64,000 nt of DNA from Arthrobacter sp. FW305-BF8 (GCF_021789315.1 NZ_CP084561.1:1550001-1614000); one strand, 5' to 3'; shown: positions 9,723 through 20,179, counted from the stretch's first letter. The notes: a model not told the origin generated them from the sequence alone. A program made the numbers and translations.

Positions 9723-10217
9723 TTAGCCCGAGTAGGGCTTGGCGGAGATGATCTCCACCGAGATGTCCTTGCCGTTGGGGGCGGTGTAGCTGAGCTTGTC
9801 GCCCTCCTTGTGACCCATGATCGCGGCACCGAGCGGGGACTTGTCGCTGAAGACGTCCAGGTCCGAGTCGCCGGCGATTTCGCGGGAGCCGAGCAGGAAG
9901 GTCTCCTCGTCGCCGGCGATGCGGGCGACGACGATCATGCCCGGCTCAACAATTCCGTCGTCGGCCGGTGCCTCGCCGACGTGGGCGTCGCGGAGCAGAA
10001 CGGTCAGCTGGCGGATGCGGGCCTCGATCTTGCCCTGCTCTTCCTTCGCAGCGTGGTAGCCGCCGTTCTCCTTGAGGTCACCCTCCTGACGCGCAGCGTC
10101 GATCTTCTGGACGATTTCCGCACGGCCAGGGCCGGAAAGGTGGTCCAGCTCTGCCTTCAGGCGGTCAAAAGCTTCCTGGGTAAGCCAAGCTGCAGGCGCG
10201 CTGTTAGTGGTAGACAC
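9723..10217 (-). CDS. greA: Transcription elongation factor GreA
   Basis: Rescues backtracked RNA polymerase by stimulating transcript cleavage in the secondary channel. The 164-residue length is typical. An N-terminal antiparallel coiled coil spans about residues 12-80: the segment KIDAARQEGDLKENGGYHAAK carries the acidic tip (the conserved DLxEN). The C-terminal FKBP-like domain contains ISDKSPLGAAIMGHKEGD-type sequence (here SDKSPLGAAIMG). The start ATG has AGAGGAGAAG upstream. Gene order with the DUF4307 protein and divergent mca matches mycobacteria. A 202-bp leader separates it from the DUF4307 gene, leaving room for its own promoter. Confidence 0.96.
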   Translation of the reverse strand: MSTTNSAPAAWLTQEAFDRLKAELDHLSGPGRAEIVQKIDAARQEGDLKENGGYHAAKEEQGKIEARIRQLTVLLRDAHVGEAPADDGIVEPGMIVVARIAGDEETFLLGSREIAGDSDLDVFSDKSPLGAAIMGHKEGDKLSYTAPNGKDISVEIISAKPYSG

Positions 10218-10419
10218 GGACTTCTCCTCTAGTGGGTGTACAAGCGGTCATACAAACAAACACCCCGCCATGGTGGCCACCTGTGGAACTCAGTAACCAT
10301 CTCAGCGGGGTAAAGGTATTGATCCATTGTAGTCAATCCCGTGGAGTAAACCCAATAACCAAGCGGTGTGGGTCACATGCCTTCTTCTGCTGCCGGTTTG
10401 CTGCGGGCCCGGCTGGTTC

Positions 10420-10887
10420 CTAGGCCGCGGGCTTCGGGATCCAGCAGCTGTCCACGACGCCCGAGACAGCCTGCGATTCGGTGCGCAGGACAACCCGCTG
10501 GGCGAGGGTGCGCCCGCCGTCGGCACTCTGGCCCTGCGCGTCCTGCTCCACCGGCGGAATGTCGACCACTTTCCAGCCGACCACGGCGAACTTGGAATCG
10601 AGCGCCTTGACGGCGCACTTGACCGCCGTGCCGGGTTCCCTCGTCACCTGGAAGTCCACCACGGACTGGGTGGCGTCGGTGGTCCGGTAGCCGATGTCCT
10701 TGAACGTCACCGACGCCGTGGCGTTGGACGTGGAGACCCAGGCCAGAAAGCCCATCCCGATTGCCAGGGCAACGATAACCGCCCAGCGCTTGGCCCTTCG
10801 GGACAGCCCGCGCTTTGGACGGCCATAGCGATTGGCTAGGCTAATGTCTGCAGGCTGGGAAGTGCCCGACTTGTCCTCGGTAGTCAC
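10420..10887 (-). CDS. DUF4307 family membrane protein
   Basis: Actinobacterial protein of unknown function, 155 residues. A basic cytoplasmic segment (RYGRPKRGLSRRAKR) precedes one transmembrane helix near residues 35-53 (WAVIVALAIGMGFLAWVS). An extracytoplasmic domain follows, with two cysteines (one in VKCAVKA, one in VDSCWIP) that may pair. It matches the DUF4307 pattern, including VTFKDIGYRTTDATQSVVDFQ. It is divergent from mca and upstream of greA, the same arrangement as mycobacterial Rv1081c. No enzymatic motif is visible. Confidence 0.85.
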   Translation of the reverse strand: MTTEDKSGTSQPADISLANRYGRPKRGLSRRAKRWAVIVALAIGMGFLAWVSTSNATASVTFKDIGYRTTDATQSVVDFQVTREPGTAVKCAVKALDSKFAVVGWKVVDIPPVEQDAQGQSADGGRTLAQRVVLRTESQAVSGVVDSCWIPKPAA

Positions 10888-10971
10888 CCTTCCAGTTTAG
10901 TGGCGATCTCCCGGGTAAATGTCCGGCGTCAGCACTGCAGTCAGTCCCAGGAGAAAGAGGAGCAGTCCCAG

Positions 10972-11877
10972 ATGACAGCGTCCACCAGTCAGCCGCCGAA
11001 GCTTCGCCTGCTGACAGTCCACGCCCACCCGGATGACGAATCCAGCAAGGGCGCAGCCACCATGGCCATGTACGCCGCGGCCGGTGTGGACGTTATGGTC
11101 GCCACCTGCACGGACGGCTCACGCGGTGACATCCAGAACCCGGCCATGGAGGGCGCGCCCCATCCGAAGCGCGACATGGCCGGTGCCCGCCGCCTCGAAA
11201 TGAACGAGGCCGCCAGGATCCTCGGCGTCCGGCAGCGCTGGCTGGGATTCGTGGACTCGGGGCTGCCCGAAGGGGATCCGCTTCCGCCCCTGCCGGCCGG
11301 TTGCTTCGCGCTGCAGCCCTTGGAACGGGCGGCGGGGCCCTTGGTCAGGCTGGTCCGGGACTTCAAGCCCCACGTCATCGTCAGCTACGACGAAAACGGC
11401 GGCTACCCGCATCCGGACCACATCATGGCGCACCGGGTTGCGGTGGAGGCCTTCGAGGCCGCAGGGGACCCGGCCAGGTATCCCGGCACCGGTGATGCGT
11501 GGGAGCCGAGCAAGCTCTACTACGACCGCGCTTTCAGCCCGGAACGCTTCCGCGCCCTGCACTTCGCGCTCGAGGAGGCCGGGCTCCAGTCGCCCTACGC
11601 CCAGCGCCTGGCCGCCTGGCTAGAGGCCGACGCAGAGGGGCACACCCCGCCGCTGCCAAAGCATGAGACCACCACCCAGGTGGACTGCGGCGACTTCTTC
11701 GAAGCCCGCGACGACGCCCTCCGCGCCCACCGGACCCAGGTGGACCCGCTGGGTTTCTTCTTTGCGGTGTCGGCGGAGATGCAGGCGCGCGTCTGGCCGT
11801 GGGAGGACTACACGCTGATCCAGTCGAAGGTGCCCCAGGAGCTGCCGGAAAGGGATCTCTTTGCGGGGCTAAGATAG
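10972..11877 (+). CDS. mca: Mycothiol S-conjugate amidase
   Basis: Zinc hydrolase of 301 residues that cleaves the amide bond of mycothiol S-conjugates, releasing a mercapturic acid for export; this is the actinobacterial counterpart of glutathione detoxification. The zinc motif is AHPDDESS near residue 18, with the second zinc His region in NGGYPHPDHIMAH near residue 145. TCTDGSRGDI follows the first motif, as in Mca/MshB. It resembles Mca more than MshB because of its neighbours (greA, DUF4307, thioredoxin-domain protein) and the C-terminal WPWEDYTLI segment. The start at 10972 has GAAAGAGGAG upstream and is preferred over the longer ORF from 10900. Confidence 0.92.
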   Translation: MTASTSQPPKLRLLTVHAHPDDESSKGAATMAMYAAAGVDVMVATCTDGSRGDIQNPAMEGAPHPKRDMAGARRLEMNEAARILGVRQRWLGFVDSGLPEGDPLPPLPAGCFALQPLERAAGPLVRLVRDFKPHVIVSYDENGGYPHPDHIMAHRVAVEAFEAAGDPARYPGTGDAWEPSKLYYDRAFSPERFRALHFALEEAGLQSPYAQRLAAWLEADAEGHTPPLPKHETTTQVDCGDFFEARDDALRAHRTQVDPLGFFFAVSAEMQARVWPWEDYTLIQSKVPQELPERDLFAGLR

Positions 11878-11900
11878 AGACAAGAGACATTTTCTATCTC

Positions 11901-11962
11901 CCGTAGAACAACCCCGCAGAACAACCGCGTAGAAGACCGCGCAGAAGAACCGCGTAGACACC
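11901..11962. repeat. Short imperfect tandem repeats between mca and the next gene
   Basis: About five units of 11-13 bases with the pattern CGCGTAGAAGAAC / CGCAGAACAAC run head to tail. They lie in the 183-bp gap after mca. The remainder of the gap contains a GC-rich GCGGCCAAAGCGGCCGC inverted repeat but no gene. Confidence 0.7.
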
Positions 11963-12301
11963 GTGCGGCGGCCAAAGCGGCCGCGGCTGCGCGGGTACCA
12001 ACGGGCCAGGCGTCAGCCCACGCGGCGGACGGCGGTCCCAGCCTTGAGAAGGTTTGAATAGTGCACCATTTGCTCATCGCCCTGGCATCGTCCCCGGCAC
12101 CCTCGCCGTCGCTGCGCCCCGGCCTGTCCCAGGACCAGGTCACGCCCGGCCTGCTTGGGTTCCTGCTGACCGCCTTCATTGTGGTGCTCTCCGCGCTGCT
12201 GATCGTGGACATGGTGCGCCGCATCCGCCGGGTGCGGTACCGCGCCCAGGTGGAGGAGGAACGGATGGCTGCCGCCGAGGCCGCGGACATCTCCCGCGAC
12301 G

Positions 12302-14510
<2,209 letters not shown>

Positions 14511-14530
<20 letters not shown>

Positions 14531-15230
14531 GGATGGCCGCGAAGTGCGCGGCGAAGGCCAGCACCGTGAAGGCGTGGAACAGCTCGTGGAAGCCGAAGTG
14601 CCGGTAGCTGAAGTTGGGCTTTTTGAGGGCGTAGAACACTGCCCCGGCGATGTAGAAGGCCCCGCCAACGCAGATGAGCAGCGCCGCCGGGACGCTCGCC
14701 GCGAAAAAGGCAGGCAGGTAGAAGAGGGACCCGCATCCGAGGCCGATGTAGATGGGCACGTACAGCCATCGGGGTGCGTCGGTCCAGAGCAGCCGGAACA
14801 GCACGCCCAGGATTGCGGCGGACCAGATCAGCCAGAGCAGGAACTCCGCCGTCGGCCTGTCCAGGAGGCTCCACGCGAGCGGCGTGTAGCTGCCGGCGAT
14901 CACCAGCATGATGTTGGTGTGGTCCAGCCGTTTGAGGACGCGTTTGACGCCGGGGGACCAGTTGCCGCGGTGATACACGGCGCTGATGCCGAACAGCAGG
15001 ACACCGGTGAACGCGTAGATGGCGGACGTGATCTGGCGGTCCGCGGTTGGCGCCACCGCCACCAGGACGATCCCGGCAGCCAGGGCGAACGGGGCGGTGA
15101 CCGTGTGGATCCATCCCCGCCACTTGGGCTTGATCGTCAGCAGTTCCGCGATGCGTGCTGCGGCGTCGTCCGCGGCGGTGGGTTCTGCCTTTGACGGCTC
15201 CGGTCCGCCGTCCGGGGCGTTGCTTTTCAT
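14511..15230 (-). CDS. Hemolysin III family (PAQR-type) membrane protein
   Basis: Seven-helix membrane protein of 239 residues. The family residues are visible: SAVYHRGNW near residue 86 (SxxYH with the metal-binding His), RLDHTNIMLVIAGSYTPL with the conserved Asp-His, and the C-terminal FGFHELFHAFTVLAFAAHF carrying the HExxH-like His pair. These correspond to the Ser-Asp-His3 metal site of PAQR/alkaline ceramidase-like proteins, so a hydrolytic activity is possible; the name hemolysin is historical. The roughly 30-residue polar N-terminus is Ala/Glu-rich. It is convergent with the thioredoxin-domain gene, as in mycobacteria. Confidence 0.9.
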
Positions 15231-15392
15231 GTCATCCAGAATAACCTACGGTTCAGTAAGTTACTCTCCGGTAACCGCTACCTGCGGGGTTCCTGCCGCC
15301 CGTCCGGTGGGCTTCGGAGGGCCGCCTGCACGCGGCCGCAGCCTCCGGGCGGTAGCCTAGGACTTGCACAAAAGTCGTACAGAGGAAGTCAG

Positions 15393-16166
15393 GTGAGTCT
15401 CCGGATGGAATGGCCCGGGTTCCTCTATGGCTTCTATGAGCGCAAGCTTCTCCGCTCCCTGGAGCCGGAGCGGATCCCCCGGCACATCGGCGTGATGGTG
15501 GACGGCAATCGGCGCTGGGCCCGGCAGTTCAATGCCCCCACGAGCCAGGGCCACCAGGCCGGCGCGGACAAGATCCATGAGTTCCTCGGCTGGTGCCAGG
15601 AGCTGGGCGTCAGGGTGGTCACGCTGTATATGCTCTCCACGGACAACATGAACCGTTCCGGCGAAGAGCTTGACCTGCTCATGGGCATCATCGCCAACAC
15701 GCTGGACCGCCTCGACGAGGACGCCGACATTTCGGTCCACGCCATGGGTGCCCCGGAGCTGCTCCCGGACTACCTGGCGGAGCGCCTGACCACCCTCACG
15801 GCAAGGACGCCGGTGCGGGAGAAGCTGCACGTGAATGTGGCCGTCGGCTACGGCGGCCGGCGCGAGATCGTGGACGCGGTGCGCGAGCTGCTGCACGACG
15901 CCGTGGCGCACAAGGCGGACATCAGCGAGCTGGCCGACACCCTGAGCGTGGAGGACATCTCGCGTTTTCTCTATACGCGCGGCCAGCCTGATCCGGACCT
16001 GGTCATCCGGACTTCCGGCGAGCAGCGGCTCTCAGGTTTTCTGATGTGGCAGAGCGCCTACAGCGAGTTCTACTTCTGCGAGGCCCTGTGGCCGGCTTTC
16101 CGGAAGGTGGATTTCCTTCGCGCCCTGCGCGACTACGCCGGCAGGCAGCGGCGCTTCGGGTCCTGA
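15393..16166 (+). CDS. uppS: Isoprenyl transferase (cis-prenyl diphosphate synthase)
   Basis: Cis-prenyltransferase of 257 residues making the Z-isoprenoid diphosphate that becomes the carrier lipid for cell-wall precursors. The substrate-binding motif HIGVMVDGNRRWAR with the catalytic Asp lies near residue 33. The Mg/diphosphate motifs DLVIRTSGEQRLSGFLMWQSAYSE-type (RTSGEQRLSGF) and YSEFYFCEALWP are present near the C-terminus. The position next to hemolysin III matches mycobacterial Rv1086, a short-chain Z-farnesyl diphosphate synthase, so the product may be C15 rather than C50-55. GTG start with AGAGGAAG upstream. A hairpin with a T-run follows. Confidence 0.92.
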   Translation: MSLRMEWPGFLYGFYERKLLRSLEPERIPRHIGVMVDGNRRWARQFNAPTSQGHQAGADKIHEFLGWCQELGVRVVTLYMLSTDNMNRSGEELDLLMGIIANTLDRLDEDADISVHAMGAPELLPDYLAERLTTLTARTPVREKLHVNVAVGYGGRREIVDAVRELLHDAVAHKADISELADTLSVEDISRFLYTRGQPDPDLVIRTSGEQRLSGFLMWQSAYSEFYFCEALWPAFRKVDFLRALRDYAGRQRRFGS

Positions 16167-16184
16167 CCGTTGCCGGCGTCCGTT

Positions 16185-16208
16185 GGCGGCCCTAGGGGCC
16201 GCCCTTTT
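16185..16208 (+). terminator. Rho-independent terminator after uppS
   Basis: GGCGGCCC (16185-16192) pairs with GGGCCGCC (16196-16203) across a 3-base loop and is followed by CTTTT. It sits 19 bp after the uppS stop. Confidence 0.75.
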
Positions 16209-16364
16209 GCGCCGCCGTCGTGCATGTATTGGCCGCCGCCGTTCACGCCAAGTTCACACGCCGGCAACAGGAATCGCCGGAAGAAGACGTTGGAAATTAG
16301 TTCGGGGCGAATTACGTTGAATCCATCAGCAGGCAAACCGCCGGCTGATCGGGGAGGCCAGTAC
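16209..16364 (+). promoter_or_regulatory. Leader region before phoH with inverted repeats
   Basis: This is the main part of the 304-bp gap between uppS and the phoH start. CATGTATTGGCC at 16223-16234 is mirrored by GGCCAGTACATG at 16356-16367 (11 of 12 bases), 121 bp apart, and a smaller imperfect hairpin spans about 16326-16348 (TCAGCAGGC...GCCGGCTGA). The right half of the long repeat overlaps the start of the 23-codon ORF described next. No convincing -35/-10 pair was identified. Confidence 0.4.
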
Positions 16365-16436
16365 ATGGAGCGATTCTTCGCACCGGTTGTATGGGAGGCC
16401 GGATCCGGCCTCGTGGCCGAGCCGCCTCACCAATAA
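16365..16436 (+). CDS. Candidate 23-residue leader peptide upstream of phoH
   Basis: ATG at 16365 is preceded by CGGGGAGG with 7-base spacing, a much better ribosome site than that of phoH itself. The peptide reads MERFFAPVVWEAGSGLVAEP and ends PHQ before TAA. The stop lies 34 bp before the phoH GTG. No domain is expected at this length. Either a short upstream ORF that influences phoH translation or a small toxin-antitoxin-like partner would fit; mycobacterial PhoH2 genes have a small upstream coding region (PhoAT), but similarity to it could not be tested here. It could also be chance. Confidence 0.45.
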   Translation: MERFFAPVVWEAGSGLVAEPPHQ

Positions 16437-16470
16437 CAATTCCGGGCAGCGCCCCGGGGCTGGAGTCGAT

Positions 16471-17907
16471 GTGGCTATTTCTGAACAACTGCCCGACGTC
16501 ATCACGGACAAGGGTGAGAAGGCTACCTCTCGCGCCAAGCGAGCCAATTCAAAGACCGGTGCGGACACGAAAGACGCCGCAGCCGGTCTTGCTGTTTCCG
16601 GCCCACAGACTGAATCCCAGCCATCAGTCTCCACTTTCGTCATCGACACCTCCGTGCTGCTCTCCGACCCCCGCGCCCTGCTGCGTTTCGCGGAGCATGA
16701 AGTCATTGTGCCGATCGTGGTGATCACCGAACTTGAAGGGAAGCGGCATGATCCCGAACTCGGTTACTTCGCACGGAAGGCGCTCCGGCTCCTTGATGAC
16801 CTTCGCATCCAGCACGGGGGGCTGAACCGGCCCATCCCGCTGGGCGACGCCGGCGGGACGCTCATGATCGAGATGAACCACATCTCGGCCGAAGTCCTGC
16901 CGGCCGGGTTCCGCGGCGGGGACAACGACAGCCGCATCCTCGCCGTCGCAAAGAACCTCTCCAACGAGGGGCGCAACGTCACCGTGGTGTCCAAGGACCT
17001 CCCCATGCGGGTCAAGGCCTCGGCCATGGGCCTGCTGGCCGACGAATACCGCAACGAGCTCGTAAAGGACTCCGGCTGGACCGGCGTCGCCGAGATCGAT
17101 GCGAGCGACGAGGAGATCTCCACGCTTTACGGGCACGAACCGGTCTTCATCCCGGCGGCTGCAGAGATGCCGGTCAACACCGGCCTCGTGGTGCTCTCCA
17201 GCCGGGGATCGGCGCTCGGCCGCGTCGGTGCCGACAAGCAGGTCCGCCTGGTCAAGGGGGACCGCGACATCTTCGGCCTCCACGGCCGCTCTGCGGAGCA
17301 GCGGCTCGCCATCGACCTGCTGATGGACCCTGCGGTGGGCATCGTGTCCCTGGGTGGGCGCGCGGGCACCGGCAAGTCGGCCCTTGCCCTGTGTGCCGGC
17401 CTGGAGGCGGTGCTGGAACGCCGTGAGCACCGCAAGGTGATCGTCTTCCGCCCCCTGTTCGCCGTCGGTGGCCAGGAGCTCGGCTACCTGCCGGGCTCGG
17501 AGCAGGAGAAAATGAACCCCTGGGCGCAGGCGGTTTTCGACACCCTGGGCGCGCTCGTGAGCCAGGAGGTCGTGGAGGAGGTCATGGACCGCGGCATGCT
17601 GGAGGTCATGCCGCTGACCCATATCCGCGGACGCTCCCTGCACGACGCCTTCGTGATCGTGGACGAGGCCCAGTCGCTCGAGAAGAACGTCCTGCTGACC
17701 GTCATGAGCCGGATCGGGCAGAACTCGAAGATCGTCCTCACCCACGACGTTGCCCAGCGCGACAACCTCCGGGTCGGACGGCACGACGGCATCGCAGCCG
17801 TCGTCGAAACCCTGAAGGGCCACCCGCTCTTCGGCCACATCACCCTCACCCGGTCCGAACGCTCGCCCATCGCGGCACTCGTCACGGACCTGCTCGAAGG
17901 GGCGTAG
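16471..17907 (+). CDS. PIN domain-PhoH ATPase fusion (PhoH2-like RNase/helicase)
   Basis: Two-domain protein of 478 residues. After a charged linker of about 50 residues comes a PIN-type nuclease domain: TFVIDTSVLLSDPRALLRF supplies the first acidic residue, EHEVIVPIVVITELEGK the conserved Glu, and GGDNDSRILAVA plus VVSKDLPMRVKA the remaining acids. The C-terminal PhoH ATPase has Walker A SLGGRAGTGKSALAL near residue 300 and Walker B DAFVIVDEAQSL. Mycobacterial PhoH2 of this architecture is reported to be a sequence-specific RNA helicase and RNase. The GTG at 16471 with GGAG upstream is preferred over an upstream start at 16387, which would extend through the leader ORF. Confidence 0.92.
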   Translation: MAISEQLPDVITDKGEKATSRAKRANSKTGADTKDAAAGLAVSGPQTESQPSVSTFVIDTSVLLSDPRALLRFAEHEVIVPIVVITELEGKRHDPELGYFARKALRLLDDLRIQHGGLNRPIPLGDAGGTLMIEMNHISAEVLPAGFRGGDNDSRILAVAKNLSNEGRNVTVVSKDLPMRVKASAMGLLADEYRNELVKDSGWTGVAEIDASDEEISTLYGHEPVFIPAAAEMPVNTGLVVLSSRGSALGRVGADKQVRLVKGDRDIFGLHGRSAEQRLAIDLLMDPAVGIVSLGGRAGTGKSALALCAGLEAVLERREHRKVIVFRPLFAVGGQELGYLPGSEQEKMNPWAQAVFDTLGALVSQEVVEEVMDRGMLEVMPLTHIRGRSLHDAFVIVDEAQSLEKNVLLTVMSRIGQNSKIVLTHDVAQRDNLRVGRHDGIAAVVETLKGHPLFGHITLTRSERSPIAALVTDLLEGA

Positions 17908-17914
17908 CTATCGC

Positions 17915-17961
17915 TGGTTGAGCTTGCCGAAACCGAGTGCTGGTTTCGGCAGGCTCAACCA
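17915..17961. repeat. Palindromic intergenic repeat between phoH and the GNAT gene
   Basis: A 20-base arm beginning TGGTTGAGC (17915-17934) pairs with GCTCAACCA-ending arm (17942-17961) around a 7-base loop; the arms agree at all but one or two positions. It lies between convergent genes and could act as a bidirectional terminator. There is no T-run, and its form resembles dispersed REP-like elements of Arthrobacter genomes. Confidence 0.8.
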
Positions 17962-17968
17962 CCCAGCC

Positions 17969-18625
17969 TCAGCCGGCAGCGACGCCCAGGAGGAACTTCG
18001 CCGTGGGTTCGTGGCCCTCTACCCTCAATTGCCAGTCTGGGCGGCGGAAGGTCGCCGGGGTGAGGCGGACCCGTTGGACTGTCTCCTGCTTGCCGCCCCA
18101 CGACATGCGGGTGACGCCGTTCAGTTCGTAGCCGAGCGACCGGGAGACGCCCAGGGAGGCGGCGTTGCAGTCGGCGGCCTCGGATTCGCAGACGTCGGCG
18201 CCAAGCCAGTCAAAGGCGTAAAGCGCGACGGCGGCCCGCATCTCCTTGCCGAAGCCGCGGCCCTGCGCACTCTTCCGCAGCCACGATCCGGTGGCGGCTG
18301 TGCGGAGGACCGTGAAGTCCCTGGCCACAATGTCCTGGCAGCCGAGGAAGGTGCCCTCGTGCCAGATGCCCAGCGTCAGCGTCCAGGATTCGGGGGTGGA
18401 GGCGGCGCGGCACTGCCAGTACCAGCGGGCCATGTTGGCTCCAAGGTCACCGGCCGGGACAGCGGTCCAGGGTGTGCTGAACGGGTTGCGGCCCTCGTCG
18501 TGGATGCCACTGGCCGCCGCTTCGACCGCGGCGGGAATGTGGTCGTCGCGCAAAGGCCGCAGCGTGAGCCGGGGAGTGGCCAAGGCGAGCGCGAACGGAG
18601 GCCACATGGAGATCAGCTCGGTCAT
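17969..18625 (-). CDS. GNAT family N-acetyltransferase (RimJ/RimL type)
   Basis: Acetyltransferase of 218 residues, probably acting on a protein N-terminus or small amine; the substrate is unknown. The N-terminus LATPRLTLRPLRDDHIPA is the usual opening strand of RimJ/RimL-like enzymes. The acetyl-CoA loop is in LRKSAQGRGFGKEMRAAV (QGRGFG near residue 123). The C-terminal NAASLGVSRSLGYELNG is the conserved N-x-x-S-x-x-V-x-x-x-x-G-(Y/F) element. The gene stands alone between the phoH palindrome and a hypothetical gene, on the opposite strand to phoH. Confidence 0.88.
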   Translation of the reverse strand: MTELISMWPPFALALATPRLTLRPLRDDHIPAAVEAAASGIHDEGRNPFSTPWTAVPAGDLGANMARWYWQCRAASTPESWTLTLGIWHEGTFLGCQDIVARDFTVLRTAATGSWLRKSAQGRGFGKEMRAAVALYAFDWLGADVCESEAADCNAASLGVSRSLGYELNGVTRMSWGGKQETVQRVRLTPATFRRPDWQLRVEGHEPTAKFLLGVAAG

Positions 18626-18676
18626 GCCGGAAGCCTAGCCGATGAGGGCCCTCCCTATGCCGCCGCGGCGCCGACG

Positions 18677-19231
18677 TCAGCTGGTGTGGTGCGACAGGCC
18701 GAGGGACAGCCGGGTGTTGCCGGGCCCTTCCAGCACCAGGGCGATCGCCTGGTTGGGCAGCTCAAAGACCATGGTGGCGTCCGCTGTATCTCCCTGCCCG
18801 AGCTGCGCCTTCGCCGGTGACGTCCACAACGGATGAATGCTGTTGGCGCCAAGGCCCGTCACCGAGAACTGCGACGTGTCCAGCGTGATGCCTTCACCTT
18901 CGAGAGCGGTGAACTGCACCAGAATCCTGACCCGGTGGGTCCCCGCGGACGGGCCCTCGTCCAGGACCTGGACGCGTTCAGGCGGAAGCCAGCCGTCCTT
19001 TTCAAGCGGGATGATGCCATTGACCCTCGCCGTTCCGCCGGGGATCGCAGCGCTCGCGCCCAGCGGCGTGCTGGCTTCCGGCTTGGCCGTCAGGAAGAGA
19101 TATCCCAGCACGAGCCCCAGGGCGCAAAGCAGGGAGAGCGGGATCAGCAGCAGCTTCCTACGCCGCCGGGTAGCGGTCCTGCCGGTGGCGGCCGTGTCAG
19201 GTGTCGATACGTCTGGAGCCATGGTTGACAT
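18677..19231 (-). CDS. Membrane-anchored hypothetical protein
   Basis: No family was recognised. From MSTMAPDVSTPD the product has 184 residues: a basic stretch TGRTATRRRRKLLLIP, a transmembrane helix near residues 30-49 (LLLIPLSLLCALGLVLGYLF), and an extracytoplasmic beta-rich domain with VRILVQFTALEGEGITLDTS and MVFELPNQAIALVLEGPG. The domain layout recalls DUF4352-like immunoglobulin-fold lipoproteins, but this is only a shape argument. The start is uncertain: 19276, 19231 and 19222 are all possible, and none has a good ribosome site. Its short tail and position upstream of the GNAT gene give no functional clue. Confidence 0.65.
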   Translation of the reverse strand: MSTMAPDVSTPDTAATGRTATRRRRKLLLIPLSLLCALGLVLGYLFLTAKPEASTPLGASAAIPGGTARVNGIIPLEKDGWLPPERVQVLDEGPSAGTHRVRILVQFTALEGEGITLDTSQFSVTGLGANSIHPLWTSPAKAQLGQGDTADATMVFELPNQAIALVLEGPGNTRLSLGLSHHTS

Positions 19232-19291
19232 GGCACGAGTTTGCGGCCGGCAGGTTGGAAAAAGCCTGCGCGGCACCCCGCATTCCGGGTG

Positions 19292-19343
19292 GCCCGGGGC
19301 GGGGGTTCGTCAGGAGGGTCGCCCGGGGCGGGGGTTCGTCAGG
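19292..19343. repeat. Two-copy tandem repeat carrying a stop codon
   Basis: The 23-base unit starting GCCCGGGGCGGGGG occurs at 19292-19314 and again, identical, at 19321-19343, with a 29-bp period. The stop codon of the next gene on the minus strand (19339-19341) lies inside the second copy. Confidence 0.9.
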
Positions 19344-20127
19344 CAGGGTTGGGACGCAGCGGCCACTGGATGTGCTCGCGCACATCAGTGAGGTTCATCG
19401 GTTCCGCCACGAAAAGATCATCCAGCATGTACTCATCAACGGCCAGGATCCGGATGCTGTGCCCGGGCAGCTGCCCCTCGCCGTCGAGCGGTTCGGCGCA
19501 GACACACACCCCCGTCCCGGCATCGATGCGGATTCTGGTCCGGCCCGGTCCGCACAAGGGTGCCGCCGGATCCAGCGGCCGGTACCCGGCATTCGGCGAG
19601 ACCACGGTTTCCAGCGCCGCGCGGCCCTCGTGCGTCAGCTGTTGAACCGGCTCCAACAGTTCGACGGCGTTGGCGTTGGGGAACTCCAGCGGCACCGGGG
19701 CATTTCCGGCCAGCTCCACCGGATCCAGTGCAGCAGCGAACCGGCCGTTCCCGAACGAGGGTTCGCCGTACGCGGCCTCCGGGCGGCGCCGCACCAGCCC
19801 GCCGTCGTCGTACACCGGCGTCACCAGATGCGCGGGAAGAAGCCACGACTTCCGCGTGGCACTGATGTACAGGCCGTCACGGGAATCATTGATGCCCGTG
19901 GTGCTGCCCAGCAGCGTGCCGTCATCGGACTCCAGGCGCAGCGCGCCGGGGCGGCGCAGCCAGGCACGGACGGTGCCGGTGCCGGGAGTTTCGGCGTATT
20001 CGAAGCGCAGGGACTGCCATTTCCACGGGGACGAGCGGCAAAGGTTGCGAAAGGAAACGGCCGACGTGGGCGTGGCACCGCCGCCGTGCTCCTGCCGGTG
20101 TTTGGCGTCCCAGGTCCCCATATCCAC
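19339..20127 (-). CDS. Conserved-looking hypothetical protein
   Basis: Product of 262 residues with no recognised family. The N-terminus contains FRNLCRSSPWKWQSLRFEY, followed by VRAWLRRPGALRLESDDG and TRKSWLLPAHLVTPVYDDGGLVRRRP, giving alternating beta strands that suggest a soluble lipocalin-like or outer-surface fold. There is no signal peptide or membrane segment. The C-terminal part reads ILAVDEYMLDDLFVAEPM. The high third-position GC and the absence of competing frames support a real gene. It is divergent from the prepilin peptidase gene with 52 bp between them. The start may be 20127 or the Met two codons later. Confidence 0.65.
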   Translation of the reverse strand: MDMGTWDAKHRQEHGGGATPTSAVSFRNLCRSSPWKWQSLRFEYAETPGTGTVRAWLRRPGALRLESDDGTLLGSTTGINDSRDGLYISATRKSWLLPAHLVTPVYDDGGLVRRRPEAAYGEPSFGNGRFAAALDPVELAGNAPVPLEFPNANAVELLEPVQQLTHEGRAALETVVSPNAGYRPLDPAAPLCGPGRTRIRIDAGTGVCVCAEPLDGEGQLPGHSIRILAVDEYMLDDLFVAEPMNLTDVREHIQWPLRPNPA

Positions 20128-20179
20128 AGTTTACGCGCGGCCCCGAGCGGCAGGCGGGCCAATCCAGTAGCATCCGAGA

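Noticed and set aside
10218..10419. Promoter or riboswitch in the greA leader (TTGACT on the minus strand at 10331-10336)
   Set aside because: The -35-like hexamer has no acceptable -10 at 16-18 bp. The CCCCGC/GCGGGG pairing around 10265-10310 is GC-rich and may be chance.
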